Counted from the first letter of the stretch, positions 16,510-26,198 are shown. The stretch is DNA of 32,696 bases from Mageeibacillus sp. UBA5770 (GCA_002418705.1 DIEQ01000119.1:1-32696), one strand, 5' to 3'. Program-made: numbers and translations. Notes: generated by a model from the sequence alone, not told the origin.

Positions 16510-17924
16510 AAAGAAGACATTTATCGGGAAGAAGCGGAGGCGTCAGCATTTTCTTGTGCATTCTTCTGTCTGCAGTCATTCTTATTCAGGGCACGCTCTA
16601 CTATGCGGCCCGTATAAGAGCTTTTGAAGCCGAACTGAACAGATGTATGCGGCTGCAGATTTCTCAGATTCTTTCCCTCTACAACGATGATCTGCTTAGT
16701 AAGTACGGGCTATATGCACTGGATGCAGCCTCCGTGAATACGGAGGTTTTTGATACATGCTTCTCCGGCGGCTCAGATACTGTACTGGAAACGGAGCTTT
16801 TATCACCACTTTCAGCCGACAGCCTGAGGACAGGTATCTCCGATTATATGCAGATACGCATGCCGGCGGCTGTTTCCGGAGAAATACTTTCACGGTTTAA
16901 AGGCGTGTGCAGCGAGATTACAAGCTGCGGGTTATTTCAAAAGGCAAAAAATGCGAATTCATCTGCCTGGCTCGACTATGTCAGGGATTTTCTGTCGCAG
17001 AAAGACAAATGGAGCGATGTAATCAGCAAGGCGGTATCTGTTGCCGAAGCGGTTGATATTACTGGAAAACTCAGGGATCTTGAAAAATTCGCTTCATCTT
17101 TTCGAAGCACAATGGAGAGAAGTGCAACTCTGAACCTGCAGGGTCAATCGACAGGTGATCTTTCCAATCAGGTATTAAATCCAAAAGGACTGTCTCAAAT
17201 AATGGGTTATGTGGACAGCTTCATGGACACAGATCTGCCCGAATTCACAGATACACTTATTATTAACCAGTATGCACAGTCATTTTTAGATTCCAAACTT
17301 GAATATATGTCGGACGGCGATGTCAGGATATCTGAGTGCAATATTCTCGGTGTGCCATTTTCGGAAATCCATGGCAGTAACCGTGCAGACCTCGAATATG
17401 TGCTGACGGGCCTTGATAATGAGTTTGTATCATTTAATGCTGCCAAGGCTATGATCGGGGATGTGCGGCTTATTATCAATTTCGGAACGTATCTTCTTGA
17501 TCAGGAAAAAATGAATAAGGCCAAAGAAATTGCAGAAATCCTGAGTACGGCCGTGGCAGCCGCATCTTTAGGTACGGTTGTTGTTGACCCTGAGATCCTT
17601 CAGTTTGTGGTTGTATATGTGTGGGCGATGGGTCAGGCAATTACGGATGTTTTCTCCCTTATCGAAGGGGAGAGTGTTTTGCTGTTTGACCACAGTGCAG
17701 TAGCTGACGGAAGTATTTTTGAAGATGCGCTTATGACGAGTTACCGTGATTATCTGGGATTCTTTCTGCTTGCTGTTCCTGTGGAATGGAAACTTTCCCG
17801 CATTCTGACAATTTTGAAAAAAGACTGCGCCGGTGAATTGTATGAGGGCATCCGACTTTCGACCGGCTTCAGGGGTTATAAATTCTGTATGGAGGATACG
17901 TATGATGCATATTCATCAGAATAG
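16506..17924 (+). CDS. DUF5702-like (TadG-related) membrane-anchored protein
   Basis: A 472-residue protein with a basic start, one membrane helix at about residues 12-34 and a large extracytoplasmic part. Shortly after the helix comes QISQILSLYNDDLLSKYGLYALD, which resembles the signature of DUF5702 proteins found with Tad-like genes in Clostridia. The rest is mixed helical with two more hydrophobic stretches at about residues 335-380 and 415-435. The GTG start overlaps the previous stop and its ribosome site lies in a GGGG/CCCC hairpin. The gene overlaps the next by 23 bases. Family assignment is by pattern only and the function is unknown; an envelope or pilus-like assembly role is inferred. 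Confidence 0.65.
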   Translation: MKRRHLSGRSGGVSIFLCILLSAVILIQGTLYYAARIRAFEAELNRCMRLQISQILSLYNDDLLSKYGLYALDAASVNTEVFDTCFSGGSDTVLETELLSPLSADSLRTGISDYMQIRMPAAVSGEILSRFKGVCSEITSCGLFQKAKNANSSAWLDYVRDFLSQKDKWSDVISKAVSVAEAVDITGKLRDLEKFASSFRSTMERSATLNLQGQSTGDLSNQVLNPKGLSQIMGYVDSFMDTDLPEFTDTLIINQYAQSFLDSKLEYMSDGDVRISECNILGVPFSEIHGSNRADLEYVLTGLDNEFVSFNAAKAMIGDVRLIINFGTYLLDQEKMNKAKEIAEILSTAVAAASLGTVVVDPEILQFVVVYVWAMGQAITDVFSLIEGESVLLFDHSAVADGSIFEDALMTSYRDYLGFFLLAVPVEWKLSRILTILKKDCAGELYEGIRLSTGFRGYKFCMEDTYDAYSSE

Positions 17925-18987
17925 TAAGGTGCGCGGACGAACAGGTTCGATTGTTCTTGAAATTGCCATTGTGACTCCGGTTTTTCTTCTTCTGGCTGCA
18001 TTTATGCTCACGGCGATTTCCTGTGTCCGCGCCGATATTCTTTTCTCACAGGCGGTCGATCAGGTGACGCAGGAACTTGCGGTGGCAGTACCCGTTGCAG
18101 GAGCAGGGATTGACCTGGCAGGCGAGGTTCTTTCCATCATAAATGCTGAATCTGTGGAATCCGGCGGAGCGCCTCCTGTTAATCCTGCAGGCCTTGATAC
18201 AGGCAAGATTGTTACCGGGATGATTGGCGGGGTCGGAGCAATTCTTGAGTCACTTGGCATTGAAGGTGAAGATATTTTTGGAACACTGCTTTTCGGTGAA
18301 GGAATTCGCAACAGGATTGTTGACACTTTTTACAGCTATTGTCCTTCAGATGTACTTCTTCGAAGCAGAATAGAGAATGTCAGCGTATATGTAAATTATG
18401 ATGGGCTCAATAATGTATTATGGCTGAACGTATATTATCAGTGGAAAACTCTTTTTGGAATGGCTGACAGGACGATTGTGAGCGCTGTACCGGTTTTTGG
18501 CGATCTCGAATTAAAACTCCCTGATACGTCAGGTACATCTGCTGAAGATGAGGTCTGGCTTTTGAATAATTTTGAAAGAGGGTATTCGCTGCGGTCAACA
18601 TTTAAGGGAAATCTCCCGTTAAGCTATCCGGTGATTGCCGGGTGGAATAACGGAACCGCCACCTCGATAAAAAGCGTGGATCTTACAGCCCCCGGATACC
18701 AGATGCCTGGAACATTAACCGAAAACGTCAGGGAACTAATTGATGACCTGTCCGCTTTTGAAGGGACTGATCAGCCGTGGGGCAAAGACAATATTCAGAT
18801 AAACAGTGGAGAGATCACTTCGAAGGTGCTGCTCATCATTATCCCTTATAACTCACCTCAGGATGTATATGATGAACTTATTTCCTGTATTACTTATGCA
18901 GATGTTAATGGCGTACAGATAAGAATAGAGAAGTACGGGGATTCATATCGATATATCGAAAAGGATAACGCTGATGCAGCGGAATAG
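17902..18987 (+). CDS. TadE-like protein with pilin-type N-terminus
   Basis: A 361-residue protein. After a short basic leader it has GSIVLEIAIVTPVFLLLAAFML, a TadE-type N-terminus with a Gly, a Glu five residues on and a Pro within the membrane helix (about residues 15-38). The bulk is extracytoplasmic and rich in beta-prone and Gly segments, with no recognised enzymatic motif. ATG 17902 (or the adjacent ATG 17905) is chosen for GGAGG at 17891-17895. It overlaps the preceding gene, so the three products probably act together. No TadA ATPase, TadB/C platform, Flp pilin or prepilin peptidase is in the window. Confidence 0.7.
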   Translation: MMHIHQNSKVRGRTGSIVLEIAIVTPVFLLLAAFMLTAISCVRADILFSQAVDQVTQELAVAVPVAGAGIDLAGEVLSIINAESVESGGAPPVNPAGLDTGKIVTGMIGGVGAILESLGIEGEDIFGTLLFGEGIRNRIVDTFYSYCPSDVLLRSRIENVSVYVNYDGLNNVLWLNVYYQWKTLFGMADRTIVSAVPVFGDLELKLPDTSGTSAEDEVWLLNNFERGYSLRSTFKGNLPLSYPVIAGWNNGTATSIKSVDLTAPGYQMPGTLTENVRELIDDLSAFEGTDQPWGKDNIQINSGEITSKVLLIIIPYNSPQDVYDELISCITYADVNGVQIRIEKYGDSYRYIEKDNADAAE

Positions 18988-19021
18988 GTAAATACAAACA
19001 GTAATCCGGCATCTTGGAGGA

Positions 19022-19050
19022 TTGTCACACTTGAAAGCATGCTGTATCAT
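19022..19050 (+). promoter_or_regulatory. Sigma-A-type promoter before the small membrane protein
   Basis: TTGTCA (19022-19027) and TATCAT (19045-19050) are separated by 17 bases. It would serve the small membrane protein, the YerC-like gene and perhaps secA. Confidence 0.5.
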
Positions 19051-19111
19051 AGGAATGTTAACTTGAACGTTACAAAGTTCGGCTTAACAATAAGAGCAGG
19101 GGGGATATTCA

Positions 19112-19351
19112 TTGAAAAGAGGAAGCGATCAGGTACGAAAACCTGCGCAAACGCGGGGATACCGCGTAGAATCTGGATCAAGAAAAAATATTTCTGTTGG
19201 TGCTGCCCTGCGAAAAGCCAAAAAAGACCTTTTCGTTCGCCGGTTCATTGGCTTTCTTTTGGTTGTTTTACTGATCGCAGCTATAATTGCTATTGCGTAT
19301 GCCGGCTATTTTGGTAAACTGATTCAGTATTTAATGGATCGTATCTTATGA
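19112..19351 (+). CDS. Small single-pass membrane protein, unknown
   Basis: A 79-residue protein with a strongly basic N-terminal half (about residues 1-44, many Lys and Arg) followed by one hydrophobic helix at about residues 46-66 and a short tail. I do not recognise a family. The start is TTG 19112, because an AGGGGGG ribosome site lies at about 19098-19104 and there is no in-frame ATG before the basic region. The next gene starts 16 bases after its stop, so the two are probably co-transcribed. The short length and atypical start leave some doubt, but the ribosome site, promoter and hydrophobic helix support it. Confidence 0.65.
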   Translation: MKRGSDQVRKPAQTRGYRVESGSRKNISVGAALRKAKKDLFVRRFIGFLLVVLLIAAIIAIAYAGYFGKLIQYLMDRIL

Positions 19352-19367
19352 TGCGGAGGTGGGCGAT

Positions 19368-19691
19368 ATGAATGACAAGCTGAAAGATCCGCTGACAGAT
19401 GCTCTTTTTGATGCGATCCTGGCTCTGAAAACAAGAGAAGAGTGTTATTGTCTGTTTGAGGATCTGTGCACAATTTCCGAAATTAAGTCGCTTGCACAGC
19501 GTCTGCAGATTGCATCGCTGCTATATCAGGGACGTACTTACGTCGAGATTTTTGAAATAACAGGCGTAAGCACGGCTACAATCAGCCGGGTGAACCGCTC
19601 TCTCGAATATGGAGCGGACGGATATCGAACAGTTTTGCAGAGAATGGACCACTCCACTGCTTCAACCAATGAAAATGACAAAAATATTTAA
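19368..19691 (+). CDS. YerC/YecD-family TrpR-related DNA-binding protein
   Basis: A 107-residue helix-turn-helix protein related to TrpR. The first half (about residues 8-45) is helical with LFEDLCTISEIKSLAQRLQIA, the conserved YerC signature. The recognition region is YVEIFEITGVSTATISRVNRSL at about residues 60-82, followed by a Gly-Tyr-containing end. The family's ligand and targets are not established. ATG 19368 fits GGAGGTG at 19355-19361; the GTG at 19359 is inside that site. secA starts 27 bases after the stop. Close spacing with the small membrane protein upstream suggests one transcript. Confidence 0.88.
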   Translation: MNDKLKDPLTDALFDAILALKTREECYCLFEDLCTISEIKSLAQRLQIASLLYQGRTYVEIFEITGVSTATISRVNRSLEYGADGYRTVLQRMDHSTASTNENDKNI

Positions 19692-19718
19692 GTTATACAT
19701 TGAAAGGTAACGTTAAAA

Positions 19719-22532
19719 ATGAATATCATTGAAAAAGTCTTTGGAACACATAGTGAGCATGAGATTAAAAGAATTATTCCTATTGTAGATCAGATTGAAG
19801 CCCTGTCAGATAAGTATGCAGCTATGTCTGAAAAAGAACTTCGAGGTATGACCGATATACTGAAAGGAAGACTTACTGCCGGTGAGTCTCTTGATGATAT
19901 TCTTCCCGATGCCTTTGCAGCCATTCGCGAAGCTGCCTTCCGGGTTCTCGGCATGAAGCCATACCGGGTTCAGCTGATCGGCGGAATTATCCTCCATCAG
20001 GGCCGTATTTCGGAAATGAAGACAGGCGAAGGAAAAACGCTCGTCGCAACTCTTCCCGTATATTTGAACGCACTGACCGGTAACGGTGTTCATGTTGTTA
20101 CCGTCAATGATTACCTCGCCAAGCGTGACAGCGAATGGATGGGTAAGATATATAAGTATCTCGGCCTTTCAGTCGGGCTGATTGTTCATGATCTTTCCAA
20201 CGAACAGCGCAGAAAGTCATACAATTCTGACATCACATACGGAACCAACAATGAATACGGCTTCGATTATCTTCGTGATAACATGGTCGACAGAAAAGAT
20301 AAGATGGTTCAGCGTGAGCTTAACTTTGCAATTGTCGATGAAGTTGACAGTATCCTTATCGATGAGGCAAGAACACCATTGATTATTTCCGGCATGGGCG
20401 GAGACTCTTCCGACATGTATATGCTGGCTGACAAATTTGTCAAAGGACTGAAGAAATATGTTGTTGTAGAGACTGATGACAAGGTCAACATGGACGATAT
20501 TGTCGGCGATTGTGAATACGTTGTTGATGAAAAGGCTAAATCAGCTGTTTTAACAGCGAATGGTGTTAAGGCTGCCGAGCGTTTTTTCAATATTGAAAAC
20601 TTGTCTGATTCTGAGAACTTTGATATCCATCACTATATTAACAACGCACTCAAAGCAAACGGAACCATGGAGCGCGATCAGAAATACGTTGTTACTGACG
20701 GCGAAGTACTTATAGTTGATGACTTCACCGGACGACTGATGTATGGACGTCGATTCAGTGACGGTCTTCACCAGGCTATTGAAGCAAAAGAAGGTGTCAA
20801 AGTTGAGAACGAGAGCAAGACTCTCGCTACAATAACTTTCCAGAATTTCTTCCGTATGTATAAGAAGCTTTCCGGTATGACGGGTACTGCATATACTGAA
20901 GAAGCAGAATTCCGTTCCATCTATAATCTCGATGTTATCACGATTCCTACAAATCGTCCGCTTGTCCGTAAAGATGAGAATGACGCGATTTACAAGAATC
21001 AGAGCGGCAAATTCACATCTGTCCTTAAAACAGTCCTTGAAGCGCACGCCAAGGGACAGCCTGTGTTGGTTGGTACTGTCAATGTAGACAGATCGGAATA
21101 TCTTTCCAAGCTGTTTGGAAAGGCCGGCATTAAGCACAACGTCCTTAATGCTAAGAACCATATGCGTGAAGCAGAGATTGTCGCACAGGCAGGACGATAC
21201 AGTGCCGTTACCATAGCCACCAACATGGCCGGCCGTGGTACGGATATTCTTCTTGGCGGTAATTCAGAGTTTATGGCTAAGCAGGAAATGAGAAAGCTTG
21301 GCTATTTAGAGGAACTGATTGACGCGGCAACAGCTCATAATGAGACTGATGACGAGGTCATCCTTGAATCCAGATCTAAATTCACTGAACTGGAAGCTTC
21401 AATCAAGCTTCAGACCAACCAGGAAAGAGAAAAGGTTGTTGCTGCAGGCGGTCTTTTCATTGTCGGTACAGAAAGGCATGAGTCCCGCCGTATTGATAAT
21501 CAGCTGCGCGGACGTGCCGGACGTCAGGGCGATCCGGGACGTACGAAGTTTTTTCTGGCCCTCGATGATGACCTGATGCGTCTTTTCGGAGGTGAAAGAG
21601 CCAATAACGCCTTTACCCGCCTCGGTGTTGACGAGACGGTTGAGATTCAGGCAAGCTTTCTTTCCAAGACCATCGAGAATGCACAGAAGAAGATTGAAGG
21701 CGTTAACTTTAGTTCACGTAAGCACGTCCTCGAATATGATGACGTTATGAATATTCAGAGAAACCTTACCTATGCCCAGAGACGGCAGGTTCTTGACGGT
21801 GCCGACATCCATGAATCCTATATCAAGATGGTTAAGAATGTTGCCGAAAGAACCATTGCCAGCTTTGCACTCGATGATGTGATTTCTGCAGTTGATAAGA
21901 TTTCCCTGACTCTTAAGATTCAGGACCTGTTCGGATCACTTCCTGCAATTGAAGCAATCAAGGCGACCGGTGATCATGCGATTTCTGAATCAGAATGGAC
22001 TGAAATCATTACGGAGCAGGCACTCGCCCGCCTCGAAGCCCGCGACGTTGAAATCACCCCCGAAATATTCCGTGAAGCTGAGCGTCAGATACTTCTGTGG
22101 AATGTTGACCAGAAATGGATGGACCACATCGATCAGATGGATCAGATGCGTTACTCGATCGGTATGCGCAGCGTCGGTCAGAAGGATCCTGTGGTTGAAT
22201 ACCGCATGGAAGGTTCGGAGATGTTCGATGAGATGAACCTCGCTATCCAGAATGATACGGTTCGCCTGATTATGAAGGCCAATATCTCCACCGGTGAAAA
22301 GCTCGAAAGAAAGACCAAAGTGAATAATGTCCAGGAAGGTCACGGCGGTACAGGATTTACCGGACAGCCGGCTGCGCCTTCTGCCTCATCCGGTGTCGCC
22401 CATACAGCAAGTGCCGGCGGAGAAACAGCCGCTGCAGAGCCGGTTAAGAGAGACTCCGGAAAAGTCGGTAGAAATGACCCGTGCCCTTGCGGAAGCGGGA
22501 AAAAATTCAAGAACTGTCACGGGAAGGAGTAA
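19719..22532 (+). CDS. secA: Preprotein translocase ATPase SecA
   Basis: The motor ATPase of the Sec pathway, which drives secreted proteins through SecYEG. The first nucleotide-binding fold has the Walker A motif GEGKT at residues 103-107 and DEVD at 207-210 followed by [11 protein letters not shown]. The preprotein cross-linking domain follows. The second fold contains NMAGRGTDI and [13 protein letters not shown]. The helical wing and scaffold come next, with [13 protein letters not shown] roughly 45-residue Ala/Gly/Ser-rich linker leads to the C-terminal zinc motif [13 protein letters not shown]. The 937 residues are a full-length housekeeping SecA. The ribosome site GAAAGG is rather far (about 11 bases) from ATG 19719. 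Confidence 0.98.
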   Translation: MNIIEKVFGTHSEHEIKRIIPIVDQIEALSDKYAAMSEKELRGMTDILKGRLTAGESLDDILPDAFAAIREAAFRVLGMKPYRVQLIGGIILHQGRISEMKTGEGKTLVATLPVYLNALTGNGVHVVTVNDYLAKRDSEWMGKIYKYLGLSVGLIVHDLSNEQRRKSYNSDITYGTNNEYGFDYLRDNMVDRKDKMVQRELNFAIVDEVDSILIDEARTPLIISGMGGDSSDMYMLADKFVKGLKKYVVVETDDKVNMDDIVGDCEYVVDEKAKSAVLTANGVKAAERFFNIENLSDSENFDIHHYINNALKANGTMERDQKYVVTDGEVLIVDDFTGRLMYGRRFSDGLHQAIEAKEGVKVENESKTLATITFQNFFRMYKKLSGMTGTAYTEEAEFRSIYNLDVITIPTNRPLVRKDENDAIYKNQSGKFTSVLKTVLEAHAKGQPVLVGTVNVDRSEYLSKLFGKAGIKHNVLNAKNHMREAEIVAQAGRYSAVTIATNMAGRGTDILLGGNSEFMAKQEMRKLGYLEELIDAATAHNETDDEVILESRSKFTELEASIKLQTNQEREKVVAAGGLFIVGTERHESRRIDNQLRGRAGRQGDPGRTKFFLALDDDLMRLFGGERANNAFTRLGVDETVEIQASFLSKTIENAQKKIEGVNFSSRKHVLEYDDVMNIQRNLTYAQRRQVLDGADIHESYIKMVKNVAERTIASFALDDVISAVDKISLTLKIQDLFGSLPAIEAIKATGDHAISESEWTEIITEQALARLEARDVEITPEIFREAERQILLWNVDQKWMDHIDQMDQMRYSIGMRSVGQKDPVVEYRMEGSEMFDEMNLAIQNDTVRLIMKANISTGEKLERKTKVNNVQEGHGGTGFTGQPAAPSASSGVAHTASAGGETAAAEPVKRDSGKVGRNDPCPCGSGKKFKNCHGKE

Positions 22533-22537
22533 CTTCT

Positions 22538-23374
22538 ATGTCAGAAGAATCTTTGTTTCAAGCTCGTGTTGAAGAAGCCGCGGAGGTAATTCGAAAGCTC
22601 CATGCCGAGAAGCCGGAGACATGTATTGTACTTGGATCAGGACTTGCACCGATGGCGGAGCGATGCAGTATTGAGGCACAGATCAGGTATTCTCAGATAC
22701 CGTATTTCCCAACACCCACAACACCCGGGCACGAAGGCATCCTTCTGGTTGCAAGGGTTGGAAATACTCTGACATACATGATGAATGGGCGTTACCATTA
22801 TTACGAGGGTTATTCGACTCAGGAAATCACTTTTCCTTTTCGTGTTTTGGCTTCGCTTGGGGTACGCAACCTGATTCTTACCAACGCCGCAGGAGGCATC
22901 AACCCGGGCATGAACCCCGGGGATCTTATGGTTATTCGAGATCACCTTTCCATGTTCTGCGATTCTCCCCTTCGCGGCCCGAATCTCCATGCTTTCGGTC
23001 CAAGATTCCCGGATCAGACACATGTTTACAATCCCGATTTTATCGAGACGATTATGAATATATCTAATAATAAGAATATACCACTGCATATCGGCGTATA
23101 TGCTTATATGCGCGGACCGCAGTACGAAACACCTGCAGAAATCCGGGCTCTTCGGATCCTTGGGGCTGATGCGGTAGGCATGTCCACTGTTCCGGAAGCG
23201 ATAATAGCATCACACAGCGGTATGCGTGTTCTTGCTCTTTCGTGCATTACGAATCTTGCAGCCGGTATTACCGATATGCCGCTCTCGCATACGGAAGTTA
23301 TCGAAACCGGCGCTGCTGCGTCTGACCGCAGTATATCCCTGCTGGAAGAATTCCTGTCTGCAGCCGCTTTATAA
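22538..23374 (+). CDS. punA: Purine nucleoside phosphorylase
   Basis: A trimeric-type (class I) purine nucleoside phosphorylase that splits inosine and guanosine with phosphate to the base and ribose-1-phosphate. Visible signatures are VLGSGL (phosphate site, near residue 32), GRYHYYEGYS, LTNAAGGINPGM and MRGPQYETPAEIR. At 278 residues it has the usual length. ATG 22538 has GGAAGGAG six to eight bases upstream; in-frame starts further up lie inside secA. The stop codon of secA is only five bases before the ATG, so the two genes are tightly linked. It heads a purine/SAH cassette with the next two genes. Confidence 0.95.
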   Translation: MSEESLFQARVEEAAEVIRKLHAEKPETCIVLGSGLAPMAERCSIEAQIRYSQIPYFPTPTTPGHEGILLVARVGNTLTYMMNGRYHYYEGYSTQEITFPFRVLASLGVRNLILTNAAGGINPGMNPGDLMVIRDHLSMFCDSPLRGPNLHAFGPRFPDQTHVYNPDFIETIMNISNNKNIPLHIGVYAYMRGPQYETPAEIRALRILGADAVGMSTVPEAIIASHSGMRVLALSCITNLAAGITDMPLSHTEVIETGAAASDRSISLLEEFLSAAAL

Positions 23375-23424
23375 GCCCATACAGGCAGATTTTCCAGACT
23401 TAGAAGAAATTTAGGAGATCTATT

Positions 23425-24684
23425 ATGCCTTCAGCACCTCAATATTTTGTACGAGATATTAATCTTGCTCCTTCAGGTAAACGTAAAATTGAATGGGCTT
23501 ATAAAAATATGCCTGTACTTCGCGCAATCGAAAAGGAACTTATAGCGGATAAGCCTTTTACCGGCCTGAAGATTGCTGTCAGTGTTCATGTTGAAGCTAA
23601 AACGGCGTGTCTGGCAAAAGTTCTTCAGTCAGGCGGGGCGGAGGTTTCGCTTACCGGCTGTAATCCTTTATCTACGCAGGATGATGTTGCTGCCGCCCTT
23701 GCAAGCGAAGGCATGCATGTCTATTGCGTACACGGGGCCAGTCCTTCGGAATATGAAGAGCATTTGTCCATGGCGCTTGCCATTAACCCCGACATCATCA
23801 TAGATGACGGCGGTGATTTTGCCATGCTTCTCCATACGACACACAGACACCTGCTTAAGAACCTTATCGGCGGATGTGAAGAGACCACAACCGGTGTCCA
23901 CCGCCTTCAGATCCTGGAAAAAGAGAATCGCCTGGCATACCCTGTCATAGCGGTTAATGATGCACGCTGCAAACATTTGTTTGATAACCGGTTCGGCACG
24001 GGTCAATCTGTGTGGACGGCCATAATGACTACAACCAACCTGCTCGTTTCAGGTAAAACAATCGTTATAGCCGGATTTGGCATGTGCGGAAAAGGTGTTG
24101 CTCTTCGTGCCAAAGGTTTGGGTGCCAGAGTTGTCATTACTGAAATCGACCCTGTAAAGGCCTGTGAAGCGCTTATGGAGGGCTATGAGGTCAGGACAAT
24201 GGACGAAGCTGCTCCGCTCGGTGATGTTTTTATTACTGTTACAGGATGCAGGGACGTCATCAGGAAGAATCATTTTCTTGCGATGAAAGACGGAGCTATC
24301 TGCTGTAATGCAGGACATTTTGATGTTGAGATTAATATACCCGAACTTGAGTCTATAGCCCGGTTTCAGTCCGAGCTTCGCGACAATATTGACGGCTATG
24401 TCCTGGATGACGGACGTACAATTTGCATATTGGGCAAAGGCCGTCTGGTAAATCTGGCTTCCGGCGATGGACACCCTGTCGAGATCATGGATATGAGTTT
24501 TGCCCTTCAGGCCCAGAGCGCACGCTATATAGCCCTGCATGGGGCATCCCTTGAAAAAAAGGTGTATTCCACTCCGGTAGAGATAGATGACCGTGTAGCT
24601 GCTTTTCTTTTAAAGACCAAAGAACTGTCTATTGATACACTGACCCCGCAGCAGGAAAAATATGTAAACACCTGGGATATCTGA
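23425..24684 (+). CDS. ahcY: Adenosylhomocysteinase
   Basis: The enzyme hydrolyses S-adenosylhomocysteine, the by-product of SAM-dependent methylation, to adenosine and L-homocysteine using bound NAD. The substrate domain includes IDDGGDF and EETTTGVHRL; the NAD domain has VIAGFGMCGKGVALRAKGLG, a GxGxxG Rossmann motif, followed by an acidic residue at the end of strand two (ITEIDP). The segment CNAGHFDVEI and the end GHP...MDMSFALQA are also typical. At 419 residues it is the shorter form, lacking the roughly 40-residue insertion of some bacterial enzymes. A TAGGAG site precedes ATG 23425. It lies between a phosphorylase and a deaminase that can process its adenosine product. Confidence 0.95.
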   Translation: MPSAPQYFVRDINLAPSGKRKIEWAYKNMPVLRAIEKELIADKPFTGLKIAVSVHVEAKTACLAKVLQSGGAEVSLTGCNPLSTQDDVAAALASEGMHVYCVHGASPSEYEEHLSMALAINPDIIIDDGGDFAMLLHTTHRHLLKNLIGGCEETTTGVHRLQILEKENRLAYPVIAVNDARCKHLFDNRFGTGQSVWTAIMTTTNLLVSGKTIVIAGFGMCGKGVALRAKGLGARVVITEIDPVKACEALMEGYEVRTMDEAAPLGDVFITVTGCRDVIRKNHFLAMKDGAICCNAGHFDVEINIPELESIARFQSELRDNIDGYVLDDGRTICILGKGRLVNLASGDGHPVEIMDMSFALQAQSARYIALHGASLEKKVYSTPVEIDDRVAAFLLKTKELSIDTLTPQQEKYVNTWDI

Positions 24685-24697
24685 TAAGGAGGCAATC

Positions 24698-26047
24698 ATG
24701 GCAAGGACAGTTCTTTTTAAGAATTTTACCGTTGTGACGCCAACAGAAGACGGAACTATATCTGTCCTTACAGACGCCTTTGTGGCGGTCAAGGGCGACA
24801 GGATTATTTATGTGGGAGAAGACAGGTCTTTAGCCGTTCGTGCGCTTATGGAAGCCCAGAGAGAGTCAGGCGGCACACAGATCGGCTTTGACGAGTACAG
24901 CGGAAAGAATAAGATTCTTCTTCCGACCTTTGCCAATGCGCACACGCACATCCCTATGGTTCTCATGCGCAACTCCGCCGATGATATGTGTCTCGAAGAC
25001 TGGCTGTTCAGGCGCATTTTACCCCGTGAGACACATCTAAGAAAAGAAGATGTGTATTATGCCAGCCTTATGGGCATGGCTGAAATGATTAACGGCGGAA
25101 CAGGAGCTGCGGCCGACATGTATTTCATGTCCGACGAAACGGCATGCGCCGCTCTTCAGACAGGTTTCCGCATGAACCTGTGCCAGGACGGTAAAACCAT
25201 GGACGATAAGGGCTGGTATCCGGACCGGGCATCATTACAGTCTTTCAAGAATGCCTTTCACGGCGCAGGCGGAGGTCTCATACGGACATCACTGATGATT
25301 CATTCTATATATTTGTACCCTCAGAGCCTCTATCCAGAGCTTGTCGCAGAAGCTGCCGACATTGACGTATCTGTCCAGGTTCATGTTGCGGAGACAGTTT
25401 CGGAAGTCGCCAACTGTATTGCAAAATATGGTGTCACCCCGGTTGCCGCACTTGCGAACTTCGGTGTCTTTGACCGCCCCTGCATTGCTGCACACGGCGT
25501 TCATCTGACTGATGAGGACAGGGATATCCTGGCGGCTGCCCAGGTAACCGTAACACACAATCCTTCGAGCAATATGAAGCTTGCCTCCGGGTTTGCCGAT
25601 GTTGCCGCATTAAAACGCCAGGGGGTCCGGGTCGCCCTTGGTACAGACGGATGTGCCAGCAATAATAATACGGATATGTATATGGAGATGCGCCTTGCGT
25701 CTTTTATTGCAAAGGGGCATAGTCATAACCCGGAGAATCTGACTGCCGCAGAAGCCTTAGTAATGGCAACGCACAACGGATATGCCGGTATGGGATTTCA
25801 GGACTGCGGTATGATTGCGGAGGGGATGTCCGCCGATCTTCAGATCGTCAATTATGATAATCCATCTATGTGGCCTCTGGGCAATCCGGTGTCGGCTCTT
25901 GTTTACAGTGCGGGTGCACATGCCGTTGAGTCGGTTATGATTGCAGGTCATTTTGTAAAATATAAAGGGGACCTTACAACGATAGATATTGAAAAAGTTA
26001 AGGCGGAAACAGCAGTCAGAGCAGCTTACATTACACAATTTGCTTGA
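24698..26047 (+). CDS. mtaD: MTA/SAH/adenosine deaminase (amidohydrolase)
   Basis: A metal-dependent amidohydrolase of the MtaD/DadD group, which deaminates adenosine-type substrates (methylthioadenosine, S-adenosylhomocysteine, adenosine or 5'-deoxyadenosine). Metal and catalytic residues are visible: H82 and H84 in NAHTHIP, H229 in VHVAETVSE, H266 in AAHGVHL and D317 in GTDGCASNNN. The 449 residues are standard. AAGGAGG precedes ATG 24698, 13 bases after ahcY. Exact substrate preference cannot be read from the sequence; in this context adenosine from ahcY, or SAH itself, is likely. The last codons overlap the -35 of the tRNA promoter. Confidence 0.92.
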   Translation: MARTVLFKNFTVVTPTEDGTISVLTDAFVAVKGDRIIYVGEDRSLAVRALMEAQRESGGTQIGFDEYSGKNKILLPTFANAHTHIPMVLMRNSADDMCLEDWLFRRILPRETHLRKEDVYYASLMGMAEMINGGTGAAADMYFMSDETACAALQTGFRMNLCQDGKTMDDKGWYPDRASLQSFKNAFHGAGGGLIRTSLMIHSIYLYPQSLYPELVAEAADIDVSVQVHVAETVSEVANCIAKYGVTPVAALANFGVFDRPCIAAHGVHLTDEDRDILAAAQVTVTHNPSSNMKLASGFADVAALKRQGVRVALGTDGCASNNNTDMYMEMRLASFIAKGHSHNPENLTAAEALVMATHNGYAGMGFQDCGMIAEGMSADLQIVNYDNPSMWPLGNPVSALVYSAGAHAVESVMIAGHFVKYKGDLTTIDIEKVKAETAVRAAYITQFA

Positions 26048-26072
26048 CAGATCCCCCGTAAATTTGTATAGT
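26044..26072 (+). promoter_or_regulatory. Sigma-A promoter of tRNA-Thr overlapping the mtaD stop
   Basis: A perfect -35 TTGACA (26044-26049) and -10 TATAGT (26067-26072) are 17 bases apart. The -35 contains the TGA stop of the upstream gene (26045-26047). Confidence 0.85.
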
Positions 26073-26119
26073 TTTATTCGTGCCTTGATTGAACACATGA
26101 TTCAGAAGCAAGGCAGCCT

Positions 26120-26194
26120 GCCGATGTGGCTCAGGGGTAGAGCAATTCACTCGTAATGAATAGGTCGTGAGTTCGATTCTCACCATCGGCTCCA
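26120..26194 (+). tRNA. tRNA-Thr (anticodon CGT)
   Basis: A complete cloverleaf is visible. The acceptor stem is GCCGATG/CATCGGC, the D arm GCTC/GAGC, the anticodon stem ATTCA/TGAAT with loop CTCGTAA (anticodon CGT at 26152-26154), and the T arm GTGAG/CTCAC with loop TTCGATT. The discriminator is T and CCA is encoded at 26192-26194. It reads ACG threonine codons. It has its own promoter and terminator. Confidence 0.97.
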
Positions 26195-26198
26195 GATT

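Noticed and set aside
20550..21161. Minus-strand open frame of about 200 codons inside secA
   Set aside because: It is a shadow of highly conserved secA codons, with no start signal or family resemblance.
23375..23424. SAH riboswitch before ahcY
   Set aside because: The gap is only 50 bases with no matching structure, and that riboswitch class is not expected in this group.
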